Below, piece after piece: positions 1 to 5,981 of a stretch of 15,682 nucleotides of DNA. Both the position numbers and the translations under genes were made by a program. Every line of letters begins with the position of its first letter. Position 1 is the first letter of the stretch. Below the pieces are notes generated by a model, which was not told the DNA's origin, did no database searches, and saw only the letters and a list, made by a program, of their open reading frames with translations. This stretch comes from Clostridia bacterium (GTDB taxonomy: Bacteria; Bacillota; Clostridia; Christensenellales; Borkfalkiaceae), in contig CAAFZH010000119.1 in NCBI GenBank assembly GCA_900767495.1, positions 1 through 15,682 of the forward strand. Reading direction: 5' to 3'.

Positions 1-7
1 GCCGTGT

Positions 8-81
8 TGGAGCGGGTGATGGGAATCGGACCCACGCAACCAGCTTGGAAGGCTGGTGTTCTACCATTGAACTACACCCGC
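8..81 (-). tRNA. tRNA-Gly (anticodon TCC)
   Basis: Read on the minus strand, this folds as a full cloverleaf. The acceptor arms are GCGGGTG and CACCCGC. The anticodon stem is CCAGC/GCTGG around the loop CTTCCAA, which gives anticodon TCC (window bases 47-49), and the T-arm carries GGTCCGATTCC. The discriminator T and the CCA end are genome-encoded (bases 8-11). It decodes GGA and GGG glycine codons. A strong promoter lies just upstream on the same strand. Confidence 0.97.
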
Positions 82-102
82 GTTCACTCACAATGCTTGA
101 CT

Positions 103-131
103 ATTCTACCAAAAATAAGCCGATTTGTCAA
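103..131 (-). promoter_or_regulatory. Promoter of tRNA-Gly
   Basis: On the minus strand, a perfect -35 box TTGACA (126-131) and a -10 box TAGAAT (103-108) are separated by 17 bp. The tRNA 5' end is 21 bp downstream of the -10 box, as expected for a short-leader tRNA transcript. Confidence 0.85.
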
Positions 132-206
132 ACGATTTTACGCACTTTTTTAAATTTTCGACAAATATTTTTTAATAAAATTTTAAACGTCGTTTTCGTG
201 TGTATT

Positions 207-680
207 TCAACCTATATTTTGGTTTATAACAGCCGTTATATTGTCGCCCGATATAACCGCGTAGCAAAAACTTTTTTGCGCGGCGTATCTTTCTACGCAA
301 CCGGGATTGATAAAAGTTATCCCGTTTATTTCGGTTATTTCGGCGCGGTGGGTATGTCCGTACAAAACGACGTTTGCGCCGAGTTCCTTTGCGCGCGTCA
401 AAAGTTTGGCGTTTGAGTATTTAACGCCGTACAAGTCGCCGTGGGTAGCAAAAATTTTGCGCCCCTCTATCTCGACTATTATCTCTTTCGGGTCGCGACC
501 GTAATCGCAATTGCCGTAAACGCGGTAAAGTTTATCTTTAAATTCGTCAAACAAAAAGTCCATATCGTCGTAATGGTCGCCGAGATGGAAAATGTAATCG
601 CTTTCCTTTAAAATATCGTATATAGAAGAAATCGCGTTTAAATTGCGGTGCGTATCCGAGAGGATAACTAATTTTTTCAT
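207..680 (-). CDS. YfcE/MJ0936-type metallophosphoesterase (phosphodiesterase)
   Basis: This 157-residue protein is a compact calcineurin-like phosphoesterase. The metal-binding motifs appear in order: D9-x-H11, GD35, GNCD (56-59), H80-G-D, and GHTH with H109 and H111. Cys in GNCD instead of the commoner His is usual in the YfcE/MJ0936 branch. Family members hydrolyse phosphodiester bonds, often with Mn2+, in the cytoplasm; the physiological substrate is mostly unknown. The start overlaps the end of the rdgB-type gene by 4 bp (ATGA), so the two are probably co-translated. The same pair of functions is adjacent in other Bacillota (ysnA-ysnB in Bacillus). I see no clear terminator between its end and the tRNA-Gly gene. 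The family call is secure; the substrate is open. Confidence 0.92.
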   Translation of the reverse strand: MKKLVILSDTHRNLNAISSIYDILKESDYIFHLGDHYDDMDFLFDEFKDKLYRVYGNCDYGRDPKEIIVEIEGRKIFATHGDLYGVKYSNAKLLTRAKELGANVVLYGHTHRAEITEINGITFINPGCVERYAAQKSFCYAVISGDNITAVINQNIG

Positions 681-1249
681 AATTTTTCAAGCAGGTTGCA
701 AAGCGCGCGGTAACGGTGGCTTACGGAATTTTTCTCGTCTTCGGTCGCCTCGCCGAAAGGTTTGTTTAAGTCGTACGAAAAGAACAGACAGTCGTAGCCG
801 AATCCGTTTAAGCCGCACTCTTTTTCCGTAATGCAGCCTTTGGTCGTTCCTACGCCGGAAACGACGCTCCCGTCGGGACGATAAAGCACCACCGCGCAAC
901 GAAATTCCGCTTTGCGGTTGGTTTTTCCTTGAAGATTTTTAAGCAGTAATTCGCGATTAGCCGCGTCGTTGCCGTGAACGCCCGAATAACGCGCCGAATA
1001 TATCGACGGCGCGCCGCCGAGCGCCTCTACGCAAAGTCCGCTGTCGTCGGCAAGGGCAGCCATACCCAACGCGTCCGAAACGGTTTTGGCTTTAATAAGC
1101 GCGTTTTCGTAAAAGGTTTCGCCCGTTTCCTCTATTTTGCCTTTAAACCCCGCTTGGGACATAGAAATAACTTCGTACTTGCCGCTTAGAATTTTGCTGA
1201 TTTCTTTGATTTTGCCCGCGTTGTCGGAGGCTATAACTAATTTTTCCAT
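677..1249 (-). CDS. rdgB: dITP/XTP pyrophosphatase, RdgB/HAM1 family
   Basis: This 190-residue protein hydrolyses non-canonical purine NTPs (dITP, ITP, XTP) to the monophosphate and pyrophosphate, which keeps deaminated purines out of nucleic acids. Seen here are the N-terminal substrate loop (ASDNAGK, 7-13), the catalytic and metal stretch ADDSGL (67-72) followed by ARYSG (86-90), the base-recognition motif FGYD (150-153), and SHR (177-179). The length is typical. One oddity is that the nearly invariant Pro after FGYD is Cys154. The start is ATG with AGGGTGA a few bases upstream, and a promoter lies at 1275-1303. It is the first gene of a two-gene unit with the downstream phosphodiesterase. 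No rph gene lies upstream, unlike in Bacillus. Confidence 0.95.
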   Translation of the reverse strand: MEKLVIASDNAGKIKEISKILSGKYEVISMSQAGFKGKIEETGETFYENALIKAKTVSDALGMAALADDSGLCVEALGGAPSIYSARYSGVHGNDAANRELLLKNLQGKTNRKAEFRCAVVLYRPDGSVVSGVGTTKGCITEKECGLNGFGYDCLFFSYDLNKPFGEATEDEKNSVSHRYRALCNLLEKL

Positions 1250-1274
1250 ATCATCACCCTAATCACTTTCGTAT

Positions 1275-1303
1275 ATTGTAACATTTTTTTTTGATAATGT
1301 AAA
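1275..1303 (-). promoter_or_regulatory. Promoter of the rdgB-phosphodiesterase unit
   Basis: On the minus strand, TTTACA (1298-1303), a 17-bp spacer and TACAAT (1275-1280) form a near-consensus sigma-A promoter 25 bp upstream of the rdgB start. The -35 box directly touches the palindrome at 1304-1335. Confidence 0.75.
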
Positions 1304-1335
1304 GCGGACGAATCGAAAATTTTCGATTCGTCCGC
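1304..1335. repeat. Perfect 32-bp palindrome between divergent genes
   Basis: Two 16-bp arms (GCGGACGAATCGAAAA and its exact complement) meet with no spacer. The style resembles the terminator at 14463-14498, with a G/C-rich base and an AAAATTTT centre. However, it sits upstream of genes on both sides and has only short A/T-rich tails rather than a long T run. It may be an insulating terminator, a remnant terminator of a lost gene, or an operator, since it abuts the -35 box of the rdgB promoter. Confidence 0.8.
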
Positions 1336-1440
1336 AATTTAAAATTAAGTACGTTCGACAAAAAATCAAAAAGTTGCTCCTTATTATATCCGTAAGTTTA
1401 TAAAACTTTTGGTTGTAACCGCGCTTTTGGTCGCAACTTG

Positions 1441-1469
1441 TGGACTTTTTTTAAAAACGGTGGTAAAAT
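1441..1469 (+). promoter_or_regulatory. Possible promoter of the YhhN-like gene
   Basis: TGGACT (1441-1446), a 17-bp spacer and TAAAAT (1464-1469) resemble a sigma-A promoter. The -10 box ends only 6 bp before the ATG at 1476, so this promoter would give a nearly leaderless mRNA. A GGTGG at 1459-1463 could instead be a ribosome binding site, in which case the real promoter lies further upstream. Confidence 0.35.
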
Positions 1470-1475
1470 ATCCGT

Positions 1476-2162
1476 ATGAAGAACTTTAAAAAAGCGGTCG
1501 ACGTAAGTTTTTTTGTATGCTGCGCAGCATTGACGGCGGTCAACGCCTTTATCGATTTTTATGCGGACGGGGACAGTACCGCTACTAAATACGCGGGTAT
1601 GCTGCTTTGTCTGATTTTTGCCGTATACGAGTGTTTTTTCGGCGGTAAAGATTCGCTAATCGTGCTATTTGCAATCTTTTTTACGATTATCGCCGATTAT
1701 TTTCTGCTCGTTAAAAACGATTTTTACGAGTGGGGCGTTGCGGCGTTCATAGTAGCGCAAACCGCATACTTTATAAGACTTATATTTTGGCAAAACAAAC
1801 GACGTTTGCTTTGGACGGCGGCGCGTATAATAATCGCCGCGGCTGCCTGTATTGCGGTTGCCGCGGCGCAAATTAACCAAACGCTTATATACCTCGTTGC
1901 CGTATACGCGTCGCTTTTTTTGATAAACGTAATCGAAAGTTATACGCTTTTTTGCGGCGGCATAAAAATGAAGGTTTTTGCCGTCGGGCTTACGCTGTTT
2001 GTATGTTGCGATATATGCGTGCTGCTTTACAACCTCGGCTCTTTCGTAAGCGTAGGGTACGGCGAGCAGACGGCGGAGTTTTTCGTTAAGTTAAGTTGGA
2101 TTTTTTATCTTCCGTCGCAATGTCTGATTGCTCTTTCGTCTGCTCCTGACGAGAGTTTATGA
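1476..2162 (+). CDS. YhhN/TMEM86-like (lysoplasmalogenase family) membrane protein
   Basis: This 228-residue, very hydrophobic protein has about seven or eight predicted membrane segments. The order of conserved spots fits the YhhN/TMEM86 family: Asp74 in an IIADYFLL segment (family GD-xx-L), then aromatic residues and the FIVAQTAYFIRL segment (91-102), Glu154, a CCDICVLLYNLG segment (178-188, Asp179 and Asn186), and the final WIFYLPSQCLIALS helix (208-221). The eukaryotic member TMEM86B cleaves the vinyl-ether bond of lysoplasmalogen; plasmalogens occur in many anaerobic clostridia, but the activity of bacterial YhhN proteins is poorly established. The gene converges on the DUF308 gene, and its last 77 bp overlap that gene's 3' end. 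The ribosome binding site is weak (GGTGG, 12 bp from ATG). The family call rests on pattern recall without alignment. Confidence 0.65.
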   Translation: MKNFKKAVDVSFFVCCAALTAVNAFIDFYADGDSTATKYAGMLLCLIFAVYECFFGGKDSLIVLFAIFFTIIADYFLLVKNDFYEWGVAAFIVAQTAYFIRLIFWQNKRRLLWTAARIIIAAAACIAVAAAQINQTLIYLVAVYASLFLINVIESYTLFCGGIKMKVFAVGLTLFVCCDICVLLYNLGSFVSVGYGEQTAEFFVKLSWIFYLPSQCLIALSSAPDESL

Positions 2163-2727
2163 TTTCTTCCGTCCGTTTTGCTTCGACCGACGGCGTATAG
2201 AAAGTGGCAAATAGATTCTGCACGCCCTCGGCAATCATTAAAAGACCCATAATTACGGCGAGCGTTTTTTTGTTTTCGGGCGGGAATTTTATAAGGTAAA
2301 ATCCGCCGCAGATTACTATTACGGAAAGCGCGAGCAAAATCCACCAGGCGGCTATTTTATAGCGTTTGGAGAGGGCGGACGACTGCAGTTTGAACGATCC
2401 GTCTATAATAGCGATAAGTCCTATAAATGCGGCGAGGGCGTCTATTGCGCCGTCGTTGCGTTTTATCAGCAGGAATATTGCGCAGAACAACGCTAAAACC
2501 GAGCCGAGCAAACGGAAAAAGAATTTTACGTCGCGGGTTTTATCGGCAATTGCAAGCACGGCGTTTACTACCGAGTACAGCGCGGCGAATATGCCTATCG
2601 CGAGTATTGCGTTGGGCAGGGCGTTTTCGGGAAAAGCAAGCAGACAAATACCCGCCGCCAGAAACAGCGGCACGAATAAAAGCGTACCCGCAGGGTAATT
2701 TTTTTTGATTTTGTTTTCGTTTTTCAT
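2086..2727 (-). CDS. DUF308/HdeD-like integral membrane protein
   Basis: This 213-residue protein has six predicted membrane helices at about 13-32, 37-61, 70-88, 95-112, 125-148 and 154-175. Helices 4 and 6 end in the Gly-rich pattern of the DUF308/HdeD family (GLIAIIDG at 103-110, GLLMIAEG at 161-168). Residues 178-213 form a hydrophilic, Glu/Lys/Gln-rich cytoplasmic tail with no recognised domain. HdeD has been linked to acid resistance in E. coli, but most DUF308 proteins have no known function. The start is well set by GGGAGG (2735-2740) 7 bp upstream of ATG. The final 25 codons and stop lie antisense to the 3' end of the YhhN-like gene; they encode only the tail. Confidence 0.8.
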   Translation of the reverse strand: MKNENKIKKNYPAGTLLFVPLFLAAGICLLAFPENALPNAILAIGIFAALYSVVNAVLAIADKTRDVKFFFRLLGSVLALFCAIFLLIKRNDGAIDALAAFIGLIAIIDGSFKLQSSALSKRYKIAAWWILLALSVIVICGGFYLIKFPPENKKTLAVIMGLLMIAEGVQNLFATFYTPSVEAKRTEEIINSRQEQTKEQSDIATEDKKSNLT

Positions 2728-2757
2728 TTTTGTACCTCCCGTTATTTTTATATCGTT

Positions 2758-2777
2758 AATCGCGTTATGGCGCGATT
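2758..2777. repeat. Hairpin between the CDF and DUF308 genes
   Basis: AATCGCG (2758-2764) and CGCGATT (2771-2777) form a 7-bp stem with a 6-nt loop, 4 bp past the CDF stop codon. On the minus strand, the direction of transcription, no T run follows, so termination would be weak at best. It may be an mRNA 3' processing or stabilising stem inside an operon. Confidence 0.4.
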
Positions 2778-2781
2778 TATT

Positions 2782-3975
2782 TTAATCCGTAAAAGAATTT
2801 TCTATTTTCATTATAACGTTGCATTTAGGCTCGGTTGCGGCAATCCGCGCAGTAACGAAGTTGCGGATTCGGTCGTTCGGAATTTTAAAATCGTACGGCA
2901 CGACCAGATCGAATATAAGGTTGGCGTGGGTGTCGCCCTCGTTCATTCTGAAATCGTGAATATCGAGATTTTCGTCGAGTTCTTTTACGATTTCGCGCAC
3001 CTTTTCGCGCAATTCGTTTACGCGCGGGCTGTCCGTATCTACGGGGTCCATATGTATTACGGCAAGACCGCCGAACTTATTTTGCAACCCGTGTTCGAGG
3101 TTGTCTATCGCGTCGTGCAGTTGCATTACGTCGCCGCTTTTGGGTACTTCGGCATGCAGTATGATAAGTTTGCGCGAAGGTCCGTAGTCGTTTATTATCA
3201 GGTCGTGTACGCCTATTATTTTTTGTTTGTCAAAGTTTAGCGCGTAGTCGGTAATTTCCTTTACGAGTTGCTTATCGGGCGCGCTGCCCAAAAGTAAATC
3301 CGCCAGACCTTTCATAGAACTTACGCCCGTATAGGCAATAAACAGCGAAACGAGTATGCCTGCCGCGCCGTCGAGCGGAAAACTCGCGGTATAGCGCGAT
3401 AAAACGGTACAAATCAATACTACCGCGGTTGCAACTGCGTCGTTTAAACTGTCGGAGGCGGTTGCTTTCATCGCAAGCGAATTTATCTTTTTGCCGAGCG
3501 CGCGGTTAAACGCCGCCATAAAAAGTTTTACCGCAACCGATACGGCGAGAATAACGATAGTTAAAATTTCTATCGTGCGGGATTTAAACGAAAGAGTTTC
3601 GCCCGCGATTACTTTTTCGAGCGAGGTTATAAACAATTGAACGGCGATTACGAGTATTACCGCCGAAACGGCAAGCCCCGTAAAATATTCCATTCTGCCG
3701 TGGCCGAAAGGGTGTTCCTTGTCGGGCTTTTTAGCCGACAACTTAAACCCGAGCAGCGTTATTACCGACGAGCCTGCGTCGGAGAGGTTGTTCACACCGT
3801 CGGATAATACTGAAATAGCGCCGGTAATCGCACCCGCCGCTATTTTCAGTGCGGACAGAGCCGCGTTTAAAATTATGCCCGTTATGCCCGAAAGTTTACC
3901 GCATTTTTCGCGGACTTTCGGGTCGTCGGGATTGTCTGCGTTTTTTATAAACGCATTTATCATTTTATCAAACAT
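2782..3975 (-). CDS. CDF family cation efflux transporter, Mn-type site
   Basis: This 397-residue protein is a cation diffusion facilitator that exports divalent metal in exchange for protons at the cell membrane. It has about six membrane helices in residues 30-210. Placing it by eye on FieF using the HPFGHGRMEY motif (88-97), the metal-site residues become Asn62 and Asp66 in helix 2 (VNNLSD) and Asp175 and Asp179 in helix 5 (SDSLND). As I recall, this N-D-D-D set is that of Mn-exporting MntE-type CDFs, whereas Zn transporters have H-D-H-D. The usual cytoplasmic dimer domain (about 212-297) is followed by some 95 further residues (about 303-397) that look like a second domain of the same kind, making the protein longer than the usual 300. 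The gene lies 29 bp after the CorC-type gene, probably in the same operon. Its ribosome binding site is distant (TAAGGAC, 15 bp), and Met5 is an alternative start. Confidence 0.93.
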   Translation of the reverse strand: MFDKMINAFIKNADNPDDPKVREKCGKLSGITGIILNAALSALKIAAGAITGAISVLSDGVNNLSDAGSSVITLLGFKLSAKKPDKEHPFGHGRMEYFTGLAVSAVILVIAVQLFITSLEKVIAGETLSFKSRTIEILTIVILAVSVAVKLFMAAFNRALGKKINSLAMKATASDSLNDAVATAVVLICTVLSRYTASFPLDGAAGILVSLFIAYTGVSSMKGLADLLLGSAPDKQLVKEITDYALNFDKQKIIGVHDLIINDYGPSRKLIILHAEVPKSGDVMQLHDAIDNLEHGLQNKFGGLAVIHMDPVDTDSPRVNELREKVREIVKELDENLDIHDFRMNEGDTHANLIFDLVVPYDFKIPNDRIRNFVTARIAATEPKCNVIMKIENSFTD

Positions 3976-4004
3976 AATTATATTTTATGCGTCCTTAAGA
4001 GGAA

Positions 4005-5324
4005 TTATTTTTCTTCTTTCTCTTCTTCCTCTTCCTCGTCTTCGGTTTCGGGCAGAACAGTTACGCGTATTTGCAGAATGCGTTTGATGGTCTTTTTAAG
4101 AATTTCTATTTTAAGTCGTTCAAACTTAAATTCGTAACCTATGGCGGGTATATCGCCGAGATGTTCTATTATCCAGCCGCTTACGGTGTTGGAGTCGCTT
4201 TCCTCGTCGATGTCGAGCGAGAACAACTCGCAAAAATCCGAAAGTTCGGCGTTGCCGTCCACGAGATACACGTCGTCCGAAACTTTATCGAAGTAATTTA
4301 CCACTTCGTCGTGTTCGTCCCAGATTTCGCCTACGAGTTCTTCGAGAATATCTTCCAGGGTAACTATGCCGAGCGTACCGCCGTATTCGTCGATAACCAC
4401 CGCCATATGTACCTTTTGTTTTTGCAGACTTTTAAGCAGAACCGAAATTTGCATATGTTCGGTCGCAAGAGCCGTACTCGTTAAAATATTGCGGATATTT
4501 TTCGCACCCGATACGTAAGCGTTGAAAAAGTCCTTTTCGTGAATCATACCTATTACGGTATCTATCGAGCCTCTGTAAACGGGTATACGCGAATAGCGGT
4601 GGCTTAAAAATACGTTTTTGATTTCTTCCATACTCGCGTTTTCTTCAACGGCGACCACGTTTACGCGCGGCACTAAAATATCGCCGACTTCGCAGTCGTT
4701 GAATTCTATCGCGCTGGAAATAAGTTTGGTTTCGTCCTTGTCGAGAGTGCCGTCCTCTTTGGCTTCCTCAACGTAAGTAAGCAGTTCTTCTTCGGTAATG
4801 ACGTCATCGGACTTAAAGCGGAATATTTTGGAAAGCAAAATTTTCCAACCCTTAAAAAGCAACGTGAGCGGGTAAAAGATAATGATGAGAAAACTTATCA
4901 TATAACTTACGCCGCAAGCAAATTTTTCGGGGAACTCTTTAGCAAGCGTTTTAGGCGTTATCTCGCCGAAAATAAGTATAAGCACGGTAGAAACCGCGGT
5001 GGAAACCGTCGCCGCAACGCCCTCGTTTAAAATAAGTTGACTGAAAAGCAACGTAAAAAGGGTAGTCGCGAGAATGTTTACTATGTTATTACCTATTAAA
5101 ATGGTAGAAATAAACCTGTCGTAATTGTCGAGTATTTTAAGCGTTTTCTTTGCGGATTTTTTACCGTCGTCGGCGGCTATTTTAATCCGTGCGCGATTTG
5201 CCGAGGTAAAAGCCGTTTCGGTCGCGGAGAAAAAACCCGACGCAAGAACGAGTATTACAAGCACAATTATATAGCCTGCGTAAGAGTTGGGATTAGGGGG
5301 AGGTTGACTGCCGTCTGCTTCCAT
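4005..5324 (-). CDS. CNNM/CorC-type transporter (DUF21-CBS-CBS-CorC_HlyC)
   Basis: This 439-residue protein has the classic domain order. A DUF21/CNNM membrane domain (about 15-170) contains SATETA (33-38) and the GEITPK motif (120-125). Two CBS domains follow (about 213-275 and 280-335; the second contains the conserved IDEYGGTLGIVTLEDILEEL stretch), then a CorC_HlyC domain (about 345-425). The C-terminus is a strongly acidic tail of Glu and Lys. Proteins of this family are annotated as hemolysin-like, but characterised relatives export or exchange Mg2+ (MpfA, CNNM, CorB), with ATP-Mg sensed by the CBS pair. The start is supported by AAGGAG (5332-5337) 7 bp upstream, and a strong promoter lies at 5377-5405. 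With the CDF gene behind it, the pair suggests control of divalent cation levels. Confidence 0.95.
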   Translation of the reverse strand: MEADGSQPPPNPNSYAGYIIVLVILVLASGFFSATETAFTSANRARIKIAADDGKKSAKKTLKILDNYDRFISTILIGNNIVNILATTLFTLLFSQLILNEGVAATVSTAVSTVLILIFGEITPKTLAKEFPEKFACGVSYMISFLIIIFYPLTLLFKGWKILLSKIFRFKSDDVITEEELLTYVEEAKEDGTLDKDETKLISSAIEFNDCEVGDILVPRVNVVAVEENASMEEIKNVFLSHRYSRIPVYRGSIDTVIGMIHEKDFFNAYVSGAKNIRNILTSTALATEHMQISVLLKSLQKQKVHMAVVIDEYGGTLGIVTLEDILEELVGEIWDEHDEVVNYFDKVSDDVYLVDGNAELSDFCELFSLDIDEESDSNTVSGWIIEHLGDIPAIGYEFKFERLKIEILKKTIKRILQIRVTVLPETEDEEEEEEKEEK

Positions 5325-5376
5325 AAAAATGCTCCTTTAAAATAAAATTCGTCGTGAATTTTATGAATTAGTATTT

Positions 5377-5405
5377 ATTATATCATAAATTACGATTTTT
5401 GTAAA
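5377..5405 (-). promoter_or_regulatory. Promoter of the corC-CDF unit
   Basis: On the minus strand, TTTACA (5400-5405) and TATAAT (5377-5382) are separated by exactly 17 bp. The predicted leader is about 45 nt and carries a small inverted repeat, AAAATTC and GAATTTT (5344-5350 and 5356-5362), just before the ribosome binding site. Confidence 0.85.
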
Positions 5406-5500
5406 CTGTTTTTTAGGTATGTAAAATTTGTTTGTTTCTCTTGTCTGTTTCTCTGCGTTATATCGGGTGCAGGCGAAATTATCGTGTTACTTGTTATACC

Positions 5501-5601
5501 GTCTTTGCGAGCGTAGCGCGGCAAACTCCCGGGAGGGTGAATTACCGCATGCTTTTATCCCCTATCGTCGGCGTTGCCGACACTTCCCCCGAAGGAGGAA
5601 G
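5501..5601. repeat. Mosaic of G/C-rich palindromic fragments
   Basis: Three palindromic pieces lie side by side. A degraded element with GTCTTTGCGAGCGTAGCG and GCGGCAAACTCCC (5501-5529) is followed by a partial inverted GGGAGG copy. Next is GTCGGC-GTT-GCCGAC (5567-5581). Last is CTTCCCCC-GAA-GGAGGAAG (5583-5601), a hairpin with one mismatch. Sequences of this look are common dispersed intergenic repeats in bacteria. No open frame here resembles a protein; the frames that exist run through the repeats. Confidence 0.65.
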
Positions 5602-5611
5602 CAAAAAAGTA

Positions 5612-5642
5612 CGTCATATTGAGCGTTAGCGAAATATTCCAC
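5612..5642 (+). repeat. 31-bp palindromic repeat, copy 1
   Basis: First of four 31-bp units of the form CGTCATnnTGAnCG...CCAC. It differs from copy 2 at two positions. Bases 5-9 (ATATT) can pair with bases 22-26 (AATAT). Confidence 0.85.
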
Positions 5643-5653
5643 CCGTGTCTTTA

Positions 5654-5684
5654 CGTCATATTGAGCGCAAGCGAAATATTCCAC
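5654..5684 (+). repeat. 31-bp palindromic repeat, copy 2
   Basis: The direct repeat of copy 1 lies 11 bp downstream. Together with inverted copy 3 it forms a 101-bp imperfect inverted repeat (5654-5754), and the inner flanks (CCACC..AAG..CGAGG against CCTCG..CTTCGGTGG) also pair. Confidence 0.85.
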
Positions 5685-5723
5685 CACCAAAGCGAGGAGA
5701 ATATATACCTCGTCAGTTCTTCG

Positions 5724-5754
5724 GTGGGATCCTTCACTATCGTTCAGGATGACG
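5724..5754 (-). repeat. 31-bp palindromic repeat, copy 3 (inverted, diverged)
   Basis: Read on the minus strand, this unit matches copy 2 at 22 of 31 positions. Its stem is ATCCT/AGGAT in place of ATATT/AATAT, so both arms changed together and pairing is kept. Confidence 0.8.
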
Positions 5755-5769
5755 TAAAATAAAGAACAC

Positions 5770-5800
5770 CGTCATATTGAGCGCAGGCGAAATATCCCAC
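5770..5800 (+). repeat. 31-bp palindromic repeat, copy 4
   Basis: Direct orientation; it differs from copy 2 at two positions (one in the loop, one near the end) and keeps the ATATT/AATAT stem. The following 5801-5882 is A/T-rich, and I see nothing in it. Confidence 0.85.
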
Positions 5801-5882
5801 GACCAAAGTGAAACAATGCAATCAACGCACTCAATTTTAAACTTTCCACACAAAATCGTAAGAAAACTTTTTTAAAAAATAA

Positions 5883-5911
5883 TTGACAAACTTTTTCAAA
5901 TAAAGTATAAT
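5883..5911 (+). promoter_or_regulatory. Fully consensus promoter of the V/A-ATPase operon
   Basis: TTGACA (5883-5888), a 17-bp spacer and TATAAT (5906-5911) match the sigma-A consensus at all twelve positions. Transcription should start near 5918 and give a leader of about 89 nt before ntpF. The leader contains a terminator-like hairpin at 5937-5981. Confidence 0.93.
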
Positions 5912-5936
5912 CTATGCAGTTGTATAGGTGGAGTCT

Positions 5937-5981
5937 GTCGCGGTTACGGTAAACAAGTTTACCCTTATCACGACTTTTTTT
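5937..5981 (+). terminator. Putative attenuator in the ATPase operon leader
   Basis: The 18-nt arms at 5937-5954 (GTCGCGGTTACGGTAAAC) and 5957-5974 (GTTTACCCTTATCACGAC) pair at all but three symmetric single mismatches, with one G-U pair. In reality the apical few pairs must open to form the loop. Seven T follow at once (5975-5981). This is the form of an intrinsic terminator, yet it lies between the promoter and the first gene of the operon. The effect would be premature termination unless prevented. I find no leader peptide with a good start and no aptamer I recognise in the roughly 20 nt upstream. Confidence 0.7.

Noticed and set aside
45..416. 123-codon plus-strand open frame
   Set aside because: It begins inside the tRNA-Gly gene and lies antisense to the phosphodiesterase; low-complexity start and no ribosome binding site.
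5428..5762. Three overlapping plus-strand open frames of 62 to 65 codons
   Set aside because: They run through the palindromic repeats, lack ribosome binding sites and have repeat-derived composition.
5612..5800. Short direct repeats that could suggest a CRISPR array
   Set aside because: Only four units, one of them inverted, with unequal gaps (11, 39 and 15 bp) and no cas genes; the units are themselves palindromic intergenic repeats.
5914..5952. A 12-codon Arg-rich frame ending in TAA inside the ATPase leader, possible attenuation peptide
   Set aside because: Its ATG at 5914 lies only 3 bp after the -10 box, upstream of the likely transcript start, and has no ribosome binding site.
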